Positions 1-7,539 of a stretch of 13,275 nt of DNA are shown here, in pieces. A program made the position numbers and the translations under genes. The stretch comes from an uncultured Methylococcaceae bacterium (GTDB taxonomy: Bacteria > Pseudomonadota > Gammaproteobacteria > Methylococcales > Methylomonadaceae). The notes under the pieces were generated by a model. That model worked only from the letters and a program-made list of their open reading frames with translations, did not search any database and was not told where the DNA came from. Each line of letters opens with the position of its first letter. Within the stretch, counting starts at the first letter, position 1. Location: the NCBI GenBank assembly GCA_903903765.1, contig CAIVAH010000236.1, positions 1 to 13,275 on the forward strand, given 5' to 3'.

Positions 1-307
1 GCAAACAGCATCACATACTGCCCCAACCCGAACACCAGCTCCTGACATCTTAAAGAAATCAGCAAGTCAAAATGCAGATTTAAAAACAGCAGTCAGTTCA
101 CTTAATAATTTTGCCAAATCACTTAACACTTCTGTTACTTTTAACATGGATCACAGCAGTGGAAAAGTGATGATTAAGATTATTGATGCCAATACTACAC
201 AATTAATTCGCCAAATACCTTCAGAAGAAGCTTTGGCCGCCGTCCAAATAATTAACAATATTTCATCCAATAAAGCAACGGGTGTAGTAATTAATAGTAT
301 TGCTTAA
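1..307 (+). CDS. flaG: FlaG family flagellar protein, 3' part (N-terminus outside window)
   Basis: This is an open frame entering from the left edge (first full codon at position 2) and ending at TAA 305-307, giving the last 101 residues. A low-complexity T/P/A/S-rich stretch leads into the conserved FlaG core: a short beta-hairpin region (FNMDHSSGKVMIKIID) followed by the family signature IRQIPSEEAL near the C-terminus. In polar-flagellated gammaproteobacteria FlaG is a small cytoplasmic protein encoded beside flagellin and fliD, and it influences filament length; its biochemical role is not well defined. The start codon is off the window, so total length is unknown. Here flaG is followed by a 209-base gap and then a FliT-like gene, not by the usual fliD and fliS. 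The family call rests on the signature motif and on the flagellar context. Confidence 0.85.
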   Translation, partial: QTASHTAPTRTPAPDILKKSASQNADLKTAVSSLNNFAKSLNTSVTFNMDHSSGKVMIKIIDANTTQLIRQIPSEEALAAVQIINNISSNKATGVVINSIA

Positions 308-390
308 AACCCTATCTAAACTTAATAACATTTGTAGACTTCATTTTAGGCTTTTATTTAGCTTATTAAAAAAACAGCACATCAATTAAT

Positions 391-420
391 ATATTGCAAA
401 AGAAATCTTAATTGCAATAT
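391..420. promoter_or_regulatory. 9-bp dyad in the flaG-fliT gap
   Basis: A perfect inverted repeat has arms ATATTGCAA (391-399) and TTGCAATAT (412-420) around a 12-base centre. It lies in the AT-rich 209-base gap between flaG and the FliT-like gene. It could be an operator-type site or an RNA hairpin. It is not followed by a T-run, so a classical intrinsic terminator is unlikely. Function is inferred only from its symmetry and position. Confidence 0.3.
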
Positions 421-442
421 GCCTGTTATTTCTCACTTAAAT

Positions 443-471
443 TTGGCAAGTTGCGAAGCAAAATCTAAGTT
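443..471 (+). promoter_or_regulatory. Weak candidate sigma70-type promoter upstream of the FliT-like gene
   Basis: TTGGCA (443-448; five of six bases of TTGACA) is followed after 17 bases by TAAGTT (466-471; three of six bases of TATAAT). It lies about 45 bases before the ATG at 517, the first gene after the gap. The -35 is good and the -10 is poor, so this is only a candidate. The same TTGGCA also resembles half of a sigma54 -24 box, but the spacing to a GC element is wrong by one base. Confidence 0.2.
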
Positions 472-516
472 AAGGAATGCATATTAAAACATTCAGCCAA
501 GCGTATTAGGAAGTTT

Positions 517-846
517 ATGTTAAACAGTGAACAAACCCTTTGTGCTTTTGAAAATATTTTATCTATCACGCAACAAATGCTGCAAAGTGCTAAATTAAGC
601 AATTCAAACAATCTGCACACATTTGAATTAAAGTTACTTGAACAGACTGAATGTATAAAAAAAGCAGGAGGCGTGGTAAATTTATCAGGAGATGATCGCT
701 TTAAAAAAGTTGAACTACTCCAACAAATATTAGCTAACGATAGAGATACGCGTTGTATTACCGAACCCTGGCTAAATGACGTTCATGATTATATACATAA
801 TGTAAAATTACAATCACGCATCGATATGTCTTCAACACAAAAATAA
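517..846 (+). CDS. fliT: FliT-like flagellar export chaperone
   Basis: This is a 109-residue, mostly helical, charged protein without signal peptide or membrane segment. The central and C-terminal part (ELLQQILANDRDTRCITEPWL) resembles the FliT family pattern, in which a helix with LLxxIL..D..IR is followed by an acidic/proline turn and a last amphipathic helix. FliT proteins are cytoplasmic chaperones for the filament cap FliD and modulate flagellar gene expression. The start is supported by an AGGAAG purine run at 508-513, close to the ATG. It is the first gene of a three-gene group (517-1951), 9 bases ahead of the FliK-like gene. FliT proteins diverge strongly, so the call leans on size, helix pattern and location downstream of flaG. 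fliD and fliS, its usual neighbours, are not in between. Confidence 0.6.
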   Translation: MLNSEQTLCAFENILSITQQMLQSAKLSNSNNLHTFELKLLEQTECIKKAGGVVNLSGDDRFKKVELLQQILANDRDTRCITEPWLNDVHDYIHNVKLQSRIDMSSTQK

Positions 847-855
847 TTAAATCTC

Positions 856-1674
856 ATGGCTGGCCCTATAAATTTAACCAGTGATGCGCCTATTTCACCG
901 ATAAGTCACGTTAATGCTGGAGCCACTATTGGTAGCCCAAACCAAAAGGTGGCCGACCAAATAAAACTCACACTTGCATTACTTGATCATGGTAAACCTA
1001 ATATTCCCATAAGCCCAACAAACAACACCGAAACCGTAAACCTAAGTAACACGGCTATATTATTAGATAAATTACTTCAAAACAGCAATCAACAACCTAT
1101 TGTCAGTAGCAGCAGTCCTTTGTTATTAGCAAATACAGAAATCGACATAACGCAATTAACTACACAACTCAATACGGCTATTGAAAAAAGCGGCGGATTT
1201 TATGAGTCACATTTACAACAATGGCTAGAAGGACATCGTCAAGTAGATCAAATTCGTCAAGAGCCGCAAAATCAAAGCGCTCAGCCAGCAGAAACAGCTA
1301 ACAACCTCATAGCATTTCAATTAGATAGCTTAGAACATCAGCGCATAACTTGGGAAGGTGAATTATATCCCAATCAAATGATGCAACTGACTATTCACAA
1401 AGATGAAAACCAAAATAAAGAAAACGCTGCCTTATTAGACGCTGATGAAGCGTTGCCAATTTGGCAAACCTCACTCAAGTTGCAATTACCCAATCTCGGT
1501 CAAGTAGAAGTAAAAATACGTTTACAAGGTGAACACACCCAGTTAAACATTAATGTTGATGATGAGCGCATAGCCAGTTCAATCAAAACAGCCAGTGATC
1601 AATTGATGCAATCTCTTGCTGTTAGTGGAACGGCCTTAGATTTAATGACCGTACAAAGTGAGCATAATGCCTGA
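856..1674 (+). CDS. FliK-like protein with flagellar hook-length control C-terminal domain
   Basis: This is a 272-residue protein with two parts. Residues 1 to about 150 are polar, low-complexity and rich in N, Q, S and T, with short hydrophobic patches. Residues of about 155-272 form a compact domain: FQLDSLEHQRITWEGELYPNQ, then a strand-rich block ending in LPNLGQVEVKIRLQGEHTQLNINVD, followed by a helix. The LGQVEVKIRL...LNINV segment matches the core of the FliK C-terminal domain (Flg_hook; compare LGPxxVxLxxxxxxVxVxF). It is not the main FliK, which is encoded at 7536-8582. The gene ends inside the start region of the next gene, a free FlhB C-domain homologue. FliK C-domains act on the FlhB C-domain to switch export specificity, so this pair probably works together, by inference. 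ATG 856 has no clear ribosome binding site, so translation may be coupled to the gene before it. Confidence 0.65.
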   Translation: MAGPINLTSDAPISPISHVNAGATIGSPNQKVADQIKLTLALLDHGKPNIPISPTNNTETVNLSNTAILLDKLLQNSNQQPIVSSSSPLLLANTEIDITQLTTQLNTAIEKSGGFYESHLQQWLEGHRQVDQIRQEPQNQSAQPAETANNLIAFQLDSLEHQRITWEGELYPNQMMQLTIHKDENQNKENAALLDADEALPIWQTSLKLQLPNLGQVEVKIRLQGEHTQLNINVDDERIASSIKTASDQLMQSLAVSGTALDLMTVQSEHNA

Positions 1675-1951
1675 GACAACAGAATCGATGCGTAAAGCAG
1701 TAGCGCTTTCTTATCAATCTTTGGGTCATGCGCCTAAAGTAGTAGCGACAGGAAATGGCATAATAGCGGAACAAATCATTGAGCTAGCCAAACAAAGTGG
1801 CGTTTATGTGCACGAATCAGAAGAAATGGTAGCTTTATTGATGAATGTTAAACTCGATCAAGAAATACCAGCAAATTTATATCGTGTAGTAGCAGAAATA
1901 TTAGCTTGGCTATATAGAATCGAAAAGGCAAAACTACCTAACCAGAGCTAA
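1667..1951 (+). CDS. Stand-alone FlhB C-terminal-domain homologue (export-switch type)
   Basis: This is a 94-residue soluble protein that aligns with the cytoplasmic C-terminal domain of FlhB/YscU export-switch proteins: KAVALSYQ, then APKVVATGNGIIAEQIIELAKQSGV, then QEIPANLYRVVAEILAWLYRIE. It has no membrane segments. In true FlhB an NPTH autocleavage motif directly precedes the (Y)AVAL strand; here that position reads TESMRKAVAL, so NPTH is absent and self-cleavage is not expected. Short FlhB-C paralogues of this type occur in several bacteria and can partly replace the FlhB C-domain. ATG 1667 is chosen; a GTG at 1658 would add three residues. The gene overlaps the end of the FliK-like gene (stop 1672-1674), indicating coupled translation. 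It converges on fliE with a gap of 6 bases. Confidence 0.8.
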   Translation: MPETTESMRKAVALSYQSLGHAPKVVATGNGIIAEQIIELAKQSGVYVHESEEMVALLMNVKLDQEIPANLYRVVAEILAWLYRIEKAKLPNQS

Positions 1952-1957
1952 TAAGTG

Positions 1958-2299
1958 TTAGATAGACATATTCATAATATCGTTATAAGCGGTTACCAAT
2001 TTATTACGAACTTGAATTGAAGTTTGCATGGCAATACCGGCTTTTTGAGAAGCAATCATAACATCGGATAAATTGATCGAATCATCACCTAATGAATAGT
2101 TTTGACTTAATTGTTGCGAATTTTTCTGTAAGTTATTAACTGCATCAAGTTGATTCTTAAATATATGGCCAAAATCAACTGCACCTTGACTAGGCTCAAT
2201 CTCTTTTGAGGTGATAGCTGTAGGTAAGTTAACATTTGCTACTGCACTACGCATCTGTGCTAACATTGCATCGATTTTACTATTATCAATTCCAACCAT
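1958..2299 (-). CDS. fliE: FliE, flagellar hook-basal body complex protein (MS-ring/rod junction)
   Basis: The encoded protein has 113 residues and ends in the diagnostic FliE C-terminal helix region: INLSDVMIASQKAGIAMQTSIQVRNKLVTAYNDIMNMSI. The preceding segment (VDFGHIFKNQLDAVNNLQ) also fits the family. FliE joins the FliF MS-ring to the proximal rod and is among the first proteins exported. ATG at 2299 is chosen over the upstream TTG at 2305 because an AAAGG motif lies 7 bases before it on the minus strand. The orientation is odd: fliE normally sits directly upstream of fliF on the same strand, but here it is divergent from fliF and convergent with the FlhB-like gene. It therefore needs its own promoter; a candidate lies at 2322-2349. 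The family call is secure. Confidence 0.93.
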   Translation of the reverse strand: MVGIDNSKIDAMLAQMRSAVANVNLPTAITSKEIEPSQGAVDFGHIFKNQLDAVNNLQKNSQQLSQNYSLGDDSINLSDVMIASQKAGIAMQTSIQVRNKLVTAYNDIMNMSI

Positions 2300-2321
2300 A
2301 ATCAAACCTTTACTGAATCTT

Positions 2322-2349
2322 ATTATACGTTAATAATATATCATGCTAA
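2322..2349 (-). promoter_or_regulatory. fliE: Candidate sigma70-type promoter for fliE
   Basis: Read on the minus strand, TTAGCA (2344-2349, four of six bases of TTGACA) is followed after 16 bases by a perfect TATAAT (2322-2327). Transcription would start near 2315, leaving a short leader before the fliE ATG at 2299. The site lies in the 154-base divergent region that fliE shares with fliF. It is predicted from consensus only. Confidence 0.4.
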
Positions 2350-2414
2350 ATTACACCACATGCGCTAATAAGCGAGGTTTTTTAGTCTTATTTCAAGCTT
2401 TAAGCTAAAAAAAT

Positions 2415-2430
2415 AACCATGATAATGGTT
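2415..2430. promoter_or_regulatory. Short dyad upstream of fliF
   Basis: A perfect 6-bp inverted repeat, AACCAT-gata-ATGGTT, lies 23 bases ahead of the fliF ATG in the fliE/fliF divergent region. It could be an operator half-site pair or a small 5' leader hairpin. No convincing sigma54 or sigma28 promoter was found for fliF, so the start of the main operon transcript is not located. Confidence 0.25.
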
Positions 2431-2453
2431 CAGAAATAATAACTTTGTTGATT

Positions 2454-4049
2454 ATGCCAACTAATTCAGAAGCACAACCAACCGCAATAAAAAACTTTTT
2501 GCAAAGTCCCTTAGCTAATAACTTGGCGCTTGGCGCCGGTATGGCTTTGGTTATCAGTTTAATTGTCGGTGCTTGGTTATGGGGCCAAAAACCCGACTAC
2601 CGTATTTTATTATCTAATTACTCTGATAGAGATGGTGGTTCCATTATTGCTGCATTGCAACAGATGAACATCCCTTATCAGTTCGCAGAAGGCGGTGGCG
2701 CTATTTTAGTGCCCGCAGAACGAGTTCATGACGCCCGCTTAAAATTAGCGGCGCAAGGCTTACCCAAAGCCGGAAATGTCGGTTTTGAATTGATGGAAAA
2801 TCAAAAACTAGGTGTTTCACAATTTTTAGAACAAGTTAACTTTCAACATGCCTTGGAAGGAGAACTGGCTAGGTCGATTAATTCAATTGCTGTTGTGCAA
2901 TCATCACGCGTGCATTTAGCCATCCCTAAGCCAACTGTTTTTGTTAGAGAAGCGCAAAAACCGACTGCCTCTGTCTTGCTTAACTTACACCCCGGGCGCA
3001 CCTTAGATCCCCAACAAGTCAAAGCTATTGTGCATTTAGTGTCCAGTAGCGTCCCAGATTTATCTTCTAAAAATGTCACAATAGTAGATGATAGTGGCAA
3101 TTTATTATCGGACCAAGAAGACCTAGGGCGTAACAATCGTTTAGATCCAAATCAACTTAAATACATACAAGAAATACAAGAGGGAATTGTCCGTAGAGTC
3201 GAATCTATTCTGACACCGATTTTAGGTGCAGAAAATCTTCGAGCAGAAGCTACCGTTGAAGTTGATTTTTCGCATACCGAACAAGCCGCCGAAAAATATA
3301 CCCCTAATACAAAGCCAGAAAACACTGCAAAGCGTAGCGAACACATCAATGAATCTAAAAGTTCTGATGGATCAGGTGATGGTAAGCCCGAAGGCGTTCC
3401 AGGTGCAAACTCAAATCAACCCGGACAACAAAAAGACGCTAAAGAAAGCTCGGGTAATACTAGCTCTCAAAAAGAAAACACTATTAATTATGAATTGGAT
3501 AAAACAGTACGTTACGTACAAGAATCCATGGGAACCATCAAACGCTTAACCGTTGCGGTACTGATTAATAATAAAACCGAAATAGGCCCAGATGGTAAAT
3601 CAACTACCAAGCCACTCACCGAAGATGAAAAAACACAAATCACCGGCTTAGTCAAAGAAGCAATGGGCTTTAACAAAGACCGTGGTGATTCATTAAATGT
3701 TACGAATACTAATTTTACAGTTCCCACCAAAGAAGTCATTCCAGAAGAACCCTTTTGGAAACCTTATGCAAATATAGAAACAGCGAAAAGTGCGGGCCAA
3801 TATCTATTGTCTTTTATCGCCATGCTATATCTGTTCTTTAAGTTCTTAAAACCCATGCTTAAAAAGCTAACTGATCCGCCCTTGCCTTCTGCTGCTGAAA
3901 GATATAATAAAAACGAAACAAGCAATGATGATGGTAACTCAAATGAAAGTGCACGTAATAATGAGCCTAACCTTAACGATGCTATCCAATTAGCCAATAC
4001 CAATCCGCGTGTGGTTGCAAACGTAGTTAAAAATTGGGTAAATGAATGA
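2454..4049 (+). CDS. fliF: FliF, flagellar MS-ring protein
   Basis: FliF forms the membrane-embedded MS-ring that anchors the rotor and houses the export gate. The 531-residue product shows the full family plan. There is a short cytoplasmic N-terminus and a membrane helix at about residues 24-43. The periplasmic ring-building modules follow, with the typical stretch LLSNYSDRDGGSIIAALQQMNIPYQF and later QEGIVRRVESILTPILG. An acidic, G/S/N-rich insert follows (about 280-340). A second membrane helix lies near 446-466 (GQYLLSFIAMLYLFFKF). The cytoplasmic C-terminus ends in ANTNPRVVANVVKNWVNE, the FliG-binding motif. ATG 2454 is preferred; in-frame TTG codons at 2445 and 2448 are less likely starts. 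No strong ribosome binding site is visible. It is the first gene of the main operon, and its stop overlaps the fliG start by 4 bases. Confidence 0.97.
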   Translation: MPTNSEAQPTAIKNFLQSPLANNLALGAGMALVISLIVGAWLWGQKPDYRILLSNYSDRDGGSIIAALQQMNIPYQFAEGGGAILVPAERVHDARLKLAAQGLPKAGNVGFELMENQKLGVSQFLEQVNFQHALEGELARSINSIAVVQSSRVHLAIPKPTVFVREAQKPTASVLLNLHPGRTLDPQQVKAIVHLVSSSVPDLSSKNVTIVDDSGNLLSDQEDLGRNNRLDPNQLKYIQEIQEGIVRRVESILTPILGAENLRAEATVEVDFSHTEQAAEKYTPNTKPENTAKRSEHINESKSSDGSGDGKPEGVPGANSNQPGQQKDAKESSGNTSSQKENTINYELDKTVRYVQESMGTIKRLTVAVLINNKTEIGPDGKSTTKPLTEDEKTQITGLVKEAMGFNKDRGDSLNVTNTNFTVPTKEVIPEEPFWKPYANIETAKSAGQYLLSFIAMLYLFFKFLKPMLKKLTDPPLPSAAERYNKNETSNDDGNSNESARNNEPNLNDAIQLANTNPRVVANVVKNWVNE

Positions 4050-5041
4050 GTGAAATGGGTTTAAAAAAAGCGGCGGTTTTAATGTTAGCCATCGGTCAAG
4101 ATGCAGCAGCTGAAGTCATGAGATTTTTAGAGCCTAGAGAAGTTCAAAAATTAAGTATGTTAATGTCTACCATGCACTCTGTCTCAACAGAAGAACTAAA
4201 TAATGTGCTAAGCGAACTTAAAACTGAATCCAAAAAAACCAGTTACTTTGGCATAGACTCCGAAGTTTACATAAGTGAAGTGCTTAACAAGGCGCTGGGT
4301 GATGATAAAGCCGCGAACTTACTTGACCGCATCTTAACTAAAAATGATTCATCTGGTATCGACAATCTTAAATGGATGGAAGCAAAAGCGGTTGCAAAAT
4401 TAATAGGTAACGAACATCCACAAATTATTGCGGCCATATTACTGCATCTGGAACCCCTGCAAGCGAGTGAAATTTTAACTGAATTAGCAGAACAAACTCG
4501 AATTGACGTTATCTTAAGAATGAGCACACTAGATGGCATTCAGCCCGTGGTATTAAATGAACTTAACGATGTACTCAATAGTTTACTGATGGGTAATGAT
4601 AACTTTAGAAATAAAGCGATTGGTGGTGTAAAAGCCACAGCTTCAATATTAAATTTACTCAGTGCCGATATGGAAGCTGTGATTATGAACAGACTGCATG
4701 AATTTGATGGAAAAATTGCCCAACAAGTCGCCGATAACATGTTTGTTTTCGATAACATTATGGATATTTCAAATCGAGATATTCAAACCATATTGGTAGA
4801 AGTACCTTCCGAAGCGTTAATTATTTCGCTAAAAGGTGCTAAAGAAGATATTAAAGCTAAAATTGTGAGTAATATGTCAGAGCGTGCAGCAGAAATGATG
4901 CTTGAAGATCTTAAAGCGAAAGGCCCAGTGCGCCTATCAGAAGTTGAAAAACAACAAAAAGAAATTTTGCAAATTATTAGACGTTTAGCTGATGAAGGCC
5001 AAATAGACATCCAAAAAGGTGGTAATGATGCCTTCGTCTAA
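4046..5041 (+). CDS. fliG: FliG, flagellar motor switch protein
   Basis: FliG sits on the cytoplasmic face of the MS-ring and transmits torque from the stator; it also takes part in direction switching through FliM. The product has 331 residues, the normal length. The N-terminal FliF-binding domain begins GLKKAAVLMLAIGQDAAAEVMRFLEP. The middle domain carries the EHPQ motif (residues 123-126) needed for FliM contact. The C-terminal domain contains the torque helix region with alternating charges (VPSEALIISLKGAKEDIKAKIVSNMSERAAEMM) and ends in an EVEKQQKEILQIIRRLADEGQI helix. ATG 4046 overlaps the fliF stop in an ATGA arrangement, implying translational coupling. The 3' end overlaps the start of fliH. 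Confidence 0.97.
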   Translation: MSEMGLKKAAVLMLAIGQDAAAEVMRFLEPREVQKLSMLMSTMHSVSTEELNNVLSELKTESKKTSYFGIDSEVYISEVLNKALGDDKAANLLDRILTKNDSSGIDNLKWMEAKAVAKLIGNEHPQIIAAILLHLEPLQASEILTELAEQTRIDVILRMSTLDGIQPVVLNELNDVLNSLLMGNDNFRNKAIGGVKATASILNLLSADMEAVIMNRLHEFDGKIAQQVADNMFVFDNIMDISNRDIQTILVEVPSEALIISLKGAKEDIKAKIVSNMSERAAEMMLEDLKAKGPVRLSEVEKQQKEILQIIRRLADEGQIDIQKGGNDAFV

Positions 5042-5672
5042 ACCAGAGACCCAAACAGCTTATCAACGCTGGGAGATTGGTTCATTAACAGACGAATATA
5101 TATCCGCGGAAAAAAAATTATCCCAAGAATTAATCATTGCGCATGACAAAGGTTATCAAGTAGGGTTAGAAGAAGGACGCAATCAAGGTATAGCAGAAGG
5201 TATTGATATTGGTAAATCCTCCGGACATGCGGAAGCCCTTGAGGAAGGACGCATCCAAAATGCCCAGTTATTTGAGCAATTTGTTTCCCTCAGCAATAAT
5301 TTTGAACTTGAAATGCAACAAGTGCGAGAACATACTGCTCAACAAGTACTTGCATTATGCTTAGATATCTCTAAAACTATGGTTAATTCAGCACTCTCTG
5401 TACATCCAGAATTAATATTACCTGTTATAGATCAAGCTATCCAAAATCTACCCAGTACTCAACTCCCCGTTAATTTATATCTAAATAATGTTGACATTGA
5501 ATTAGTCAAACAGGCGATGGGAGAACAGTTAAAACAAGACGGCTGGCGCTTGATTTCAGATAACCATATTGAACCTGGTGGTTGTCGCCTTGAAACCCCA
5601 TCAAACATCGTGGATGCCACCCTACCCTCTCGTTGGCAAGAACTGCTGAATACGCTGGATTGGTTAAAATAA
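5028..5672 (+). CDS. fliH: FliH, flagellar export ATPase regulator / stator-like subunit
   Basis: FliH binds the ATPase FliI as a dimer and tethers it to the C-ring protein FliN. The product has 214 residues. A typical N-terminus ([10 protein letters not shown]) is followed by a clear GxxxG repeat, with glycines at residues 42, 46, 50, 54, 58, 62 and 66, exactly every fourth position. This is the hallmark helix-packing segment of FliH. The C-terminal half (about 100-214) is the FliI-binding, V-ATPase-E-like domain, ending in [24 protein letters not shown]. The start is one of two adjacent ATGs (5025, 5028). An AAAAGG stretch at 5014-5019 gives 8-base spacing to 5028, so that one is chosen. 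The gene overlaps fliG by 14 bases and fliI by one. Confidence 0.92.
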   Translation: MPSSKPETQTAYQRWEIGSLTDEYISAEKKLSQELIIAHDKGYQVGLEEGRNQGIAEGIDIGKSSGHAEALEEGRIQNAQLFEQFVSLSNNFELEMQQVREHTAQQVLALCLDISKTMVNSALSVHPELILPVIDQAIQNLPSTQLPVNLYLNNVDIELVKQAMGEQLKQDGWRLISDNHIEPGGCRLETPSNIVDATLPSRWQELLNTLDWLK

Positions 5673-7066
5673 TGACGGCTAACGCTAATAGCCAATTTTG
5701 TCAGCAATATCTCAGCGATCACCAAATACAAATTGCCGACCTTAATACCATAAAGGTATATGGCAGAGTCACACGCGTTGCGGGTGTTGTGATGGAGGCC
5801 GTAGGACTTAATTTAGCAATTGGCACACCTTGCTATATTCCATTAATCAGCGGGCATCGTTTAGATGTAGAAGTGGTAGGTTTCGGCAACGAACGCTTAT
5901 TTTTAATGCCCTTAGGTGAAGTTGAAGGTGTACAACCAGGAGCCCCAGTTATACCGGCATTTCAAGAAAAACCACCTACAGACACAAAGCACAAAACCAC
6001 TGCTAATAGCAGTCAACATGGCAGACGACTACCGGTGGGAGATGCTCTATTAGGCAGAGTACTAGACGCCACTGGCCAACCTCTAGACAACTTAGGACCA
6101 CTGAAAGGGTATTCAACCGCACCCTTATATGTGCAAGCCGTAAACCCCTTATTAAGAGAGCCTATTTCCACAGTACTAGATGTCGGTATTCGGGCAATTA
6201 ATAGTGTTCTGACCGTTGGAAAAGGACAGCGCATGGGCTTATTTGCCGGATCTGGTGTGGGTAAATCCGTATTACTCGGCATGATGGCGCGTTATACAGC
6301 TGCAGACGTTATTGTGGTGGGTTTGATTGGTGAACGTGGCCGAGAAGTTAAAGAGTTTATCGAACAAATATTAGAAGCCGAAGGCTTAGCGCGTTCTGTC
6401 GTAGTTGCAGCACCTGCTGATTTACCCCCTTTATTACGCTTACAAGGTGCCGCTTACACGACCTTAATTGCTGAACATTTTAGAGATCAAGGTAAAAATG
6501 TTTTGCTGATAATGGATTCACTTACCCGCTATGCAATGGCACAACGTGAAATTGCCCTGGCAATTGGCGAACCTCCTGTTACAAAAGGTTACCCACCCTC
6601 AGTATTTGCAAAATTACCCGCATTAGTAGAACGTGCCGGCAATGGGCAAACCGGTGGTGGCGCAATAACGGCTTTTTATACCGTATTAACCGAAGGTGAT
6701 GATCAACAAGATCCCATTGCAGATTCAGCACGTGCTATTCTTGATGGGCATATCGTTTTAAATCGCAGCCTAGCAGAAGCGGGACACTATCCAGCAATTG
6801 ATATAGAACAATCCATTAGTCGTGCCATGCACAACATTACCGATAGTACTCACCAAGCCCAAGCACGACGACTTAAGCAATTAATGTCTAGTTATCAACG
6901 TAATCGTGACTTAATTAATGTCGGCGCTTACCAAGCAGGTAGTGACCCAACATTAGATGAAGCCATAAAAATGCATGAAACGATTGCAGAATTTCTTCAA
7001 CAAAGTATTGGTGACAAAGTCAGCATTCAGCAGAGCTTAGACGAACTTTCCTCTCTGTTCACCTAA
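5672..7066 (+). CDS. fliI: FliI, flagellum-specific export ATPase
   Basis: FliI is the F1-beta-like ATPase of the flagellar type III export system; it hydrolyses ATP and helps unload substrate-chaperone complexes. The product has 464 residues. It has an N-terminal beta-barrel region, then Walker A GSGVGKS (residues 193-199), then [13 protein letters not shown] with the catalytic glutamate region. The Walker B stretch is [27 protein letters not shown], followed by a C-terminal helical domain. ATG 5672 shares its A with the fliH stop (TAATG). A longer open frame from 5633 is rejected because its start codon is TTG, lies deep in fliH, and adds non-family residues. A short variable insert near residues 92-117 ([20 protein letters not shown]) is hydrophilic. 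All nucleotide-binding residues appear intact. Confidence 0.97.
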   Translation: MTANANSQFCQQYLSDHQIQIADLNTIKVYGRVTRVAGVVMEAVGLNLAIGTPCYIPLISGHRLDVEVVGFGNERLFLMPLGEVEGVQPGAPVIPAFQEKPPTDTKHKTTANSSQHGRRLPVGDALLGRVLDATGQPLDNLGPLKGYSTAPLYVQAVNPLLREPISTVLDVGIRAINSVLTVGKGQRMGLFAGSGVGKSVLLGMMARYTAADVIVVGLIGERGREVKEFIEQILEAEGLARSVVVAAPADLPPLLRLQGAAYTTLIAEHFRDQGKNVLLIMDSLTRYAMAQREIALAIGEPPVTKGYPPSVFAKLPALVERAGNGQTGGGAITAFYTVLTEGDDQQDPIADSARAILDGHIVLNRSLAEAGHYPAIDIEQSISRAMHNITDSTHQAQARRLKQLMSSYQRNRDLINVGAYQAGSDPTLDEAIKMHETIAEFLQQSIGDKVSIQQSLDELSSLFT

Positions 7067-7084
7067 TTAGTTAACTTAAATATA

Positions 7085-7104
7085 AGCCATAATGAACTAT
7101 GGCT
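7085..7104 (+). promoter_or_regulatory. fliJ: Hairpin enclosing the fliJ start codon
   Basis: AGCCAT (7085-7090) and ATGGCT (7099-7104) are perfect 6-base complements around an 8-base loop. The second arm contains the fliJ ATG itself. No recognisable ribosome binding site precedes this ATG. The structure might limit fliJ initiation, or it may be chance; no pairing energy has been calculated. Confidence 0.25.
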
Positions 7105-7539
7105 AATAATAATGTAATACAAACACTCATTGACTTAAGCACTCGACAATCCGAGACTGTAGCTGTGCGCCTAAATAATGCGAATAAAACTAAATTAGAA
7201 GCGCAACAAAAATTAACCATGTTGCAAGAATATCGCAATGAATATGCAGAACAATTAAACCTGCAACTGGCACGTGGCTTAAGTTCGAGTCATTATAGTA
7301 ATTATCAGCAGTTTTTAATCAAACTAGATACCACTATCAATCAACAAAAACAAATCCTACAAAGCTCACATGCTACCGCCGAAAAACATAGGCTGGACTG
7401 GCAAGCCTCAGAAAGAAAAAGATTATCGTATAGTGTTTTAACAAAAAAATCAGCTATTGCTTTACAGCAATTAGAAACGCGACGCGAACAAAAACAATGC
7501 GATGAGTTTGCGGCTCGTATAAAATTGAAGGTCTTATGA
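7099..7539 (+). CDS. fliJ: FliJ, flagellar export chaperone-escort / ATPase stalk protein
   Basis: FliJ resembles the gamma subunit of F1. It sits in the centre of the FliI hexamer, links it to FlhA and recycles chaperones. The product has 146 residues, the usual size, and is almost wholly helical and charged. Long heptad-like coiled coils (NNANKTKLEAQQKLTMLQEYRNEY and EKHRLDWQASERKRLSYSVLTKKSAIALQQLETRREQKQCDEFA) fit the family, including the basic C-terminal half. It lies 32 bases after fliI, one of the widest gaps in the operon, and overlaps the fliK start by 4 bases (ATGA). The start codon lies within a small hairpin. Confidence 0.9.
   Translation: MANNNVIQTLIDLSTRQSETVAVRLNNANKTKLEAQQKLTMLQEYRNEYAEQLNLQLARGLSSSHYSNYQQFLIKLDTTINQQKQILQSSHATAEKHRLDWQASERKRLSYSVLTKKSAIALQQLETRREQKQCDEFAARIKLKVL

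Noticed and set aside
443..460. Sigma54 (RpoN) promoter upstream of the FliT-like gene: TTGGCAAG followed by GC.
   Set aside because: The -24 half is good, but the distance from GG to GC is 11 bases instead of 10 and the -12 element reads AAGC rather than TTGC.
2346..2363. Sigma54-like site on the minus strand (TGTGGTGTAATTTAGCA) ahead of fliE.
   Set aside because: The GG-to-GC distance is 9 bases instead of 10 and the -24 element lacks the conserved C-A after GG. The TATAAT-containing candidate is better.
2363..2383. Intrinsic terminator: CGCT-aata-AGCG followed by a T6 run.
   Set aside because: The stem is only 4 bp and separated from the T-run by three bases. It lies in the fliE/fliF divergent gap, where no upstream + strand transcript clearly needs ending.
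3226..3549. A 107-residue + strand open frame inside fliF.
   Set aside because: It lies fully within the well-supported fliF coding sequence in another frame and shows no family resemblance.
5633..5671. A 13-residue N-terminal extension of FliI starting at TTG 5633.
   Set aside because: It lies inside fliH, has no family match, and ATG 5672 in a TAATG junction gives the normal FliI start.
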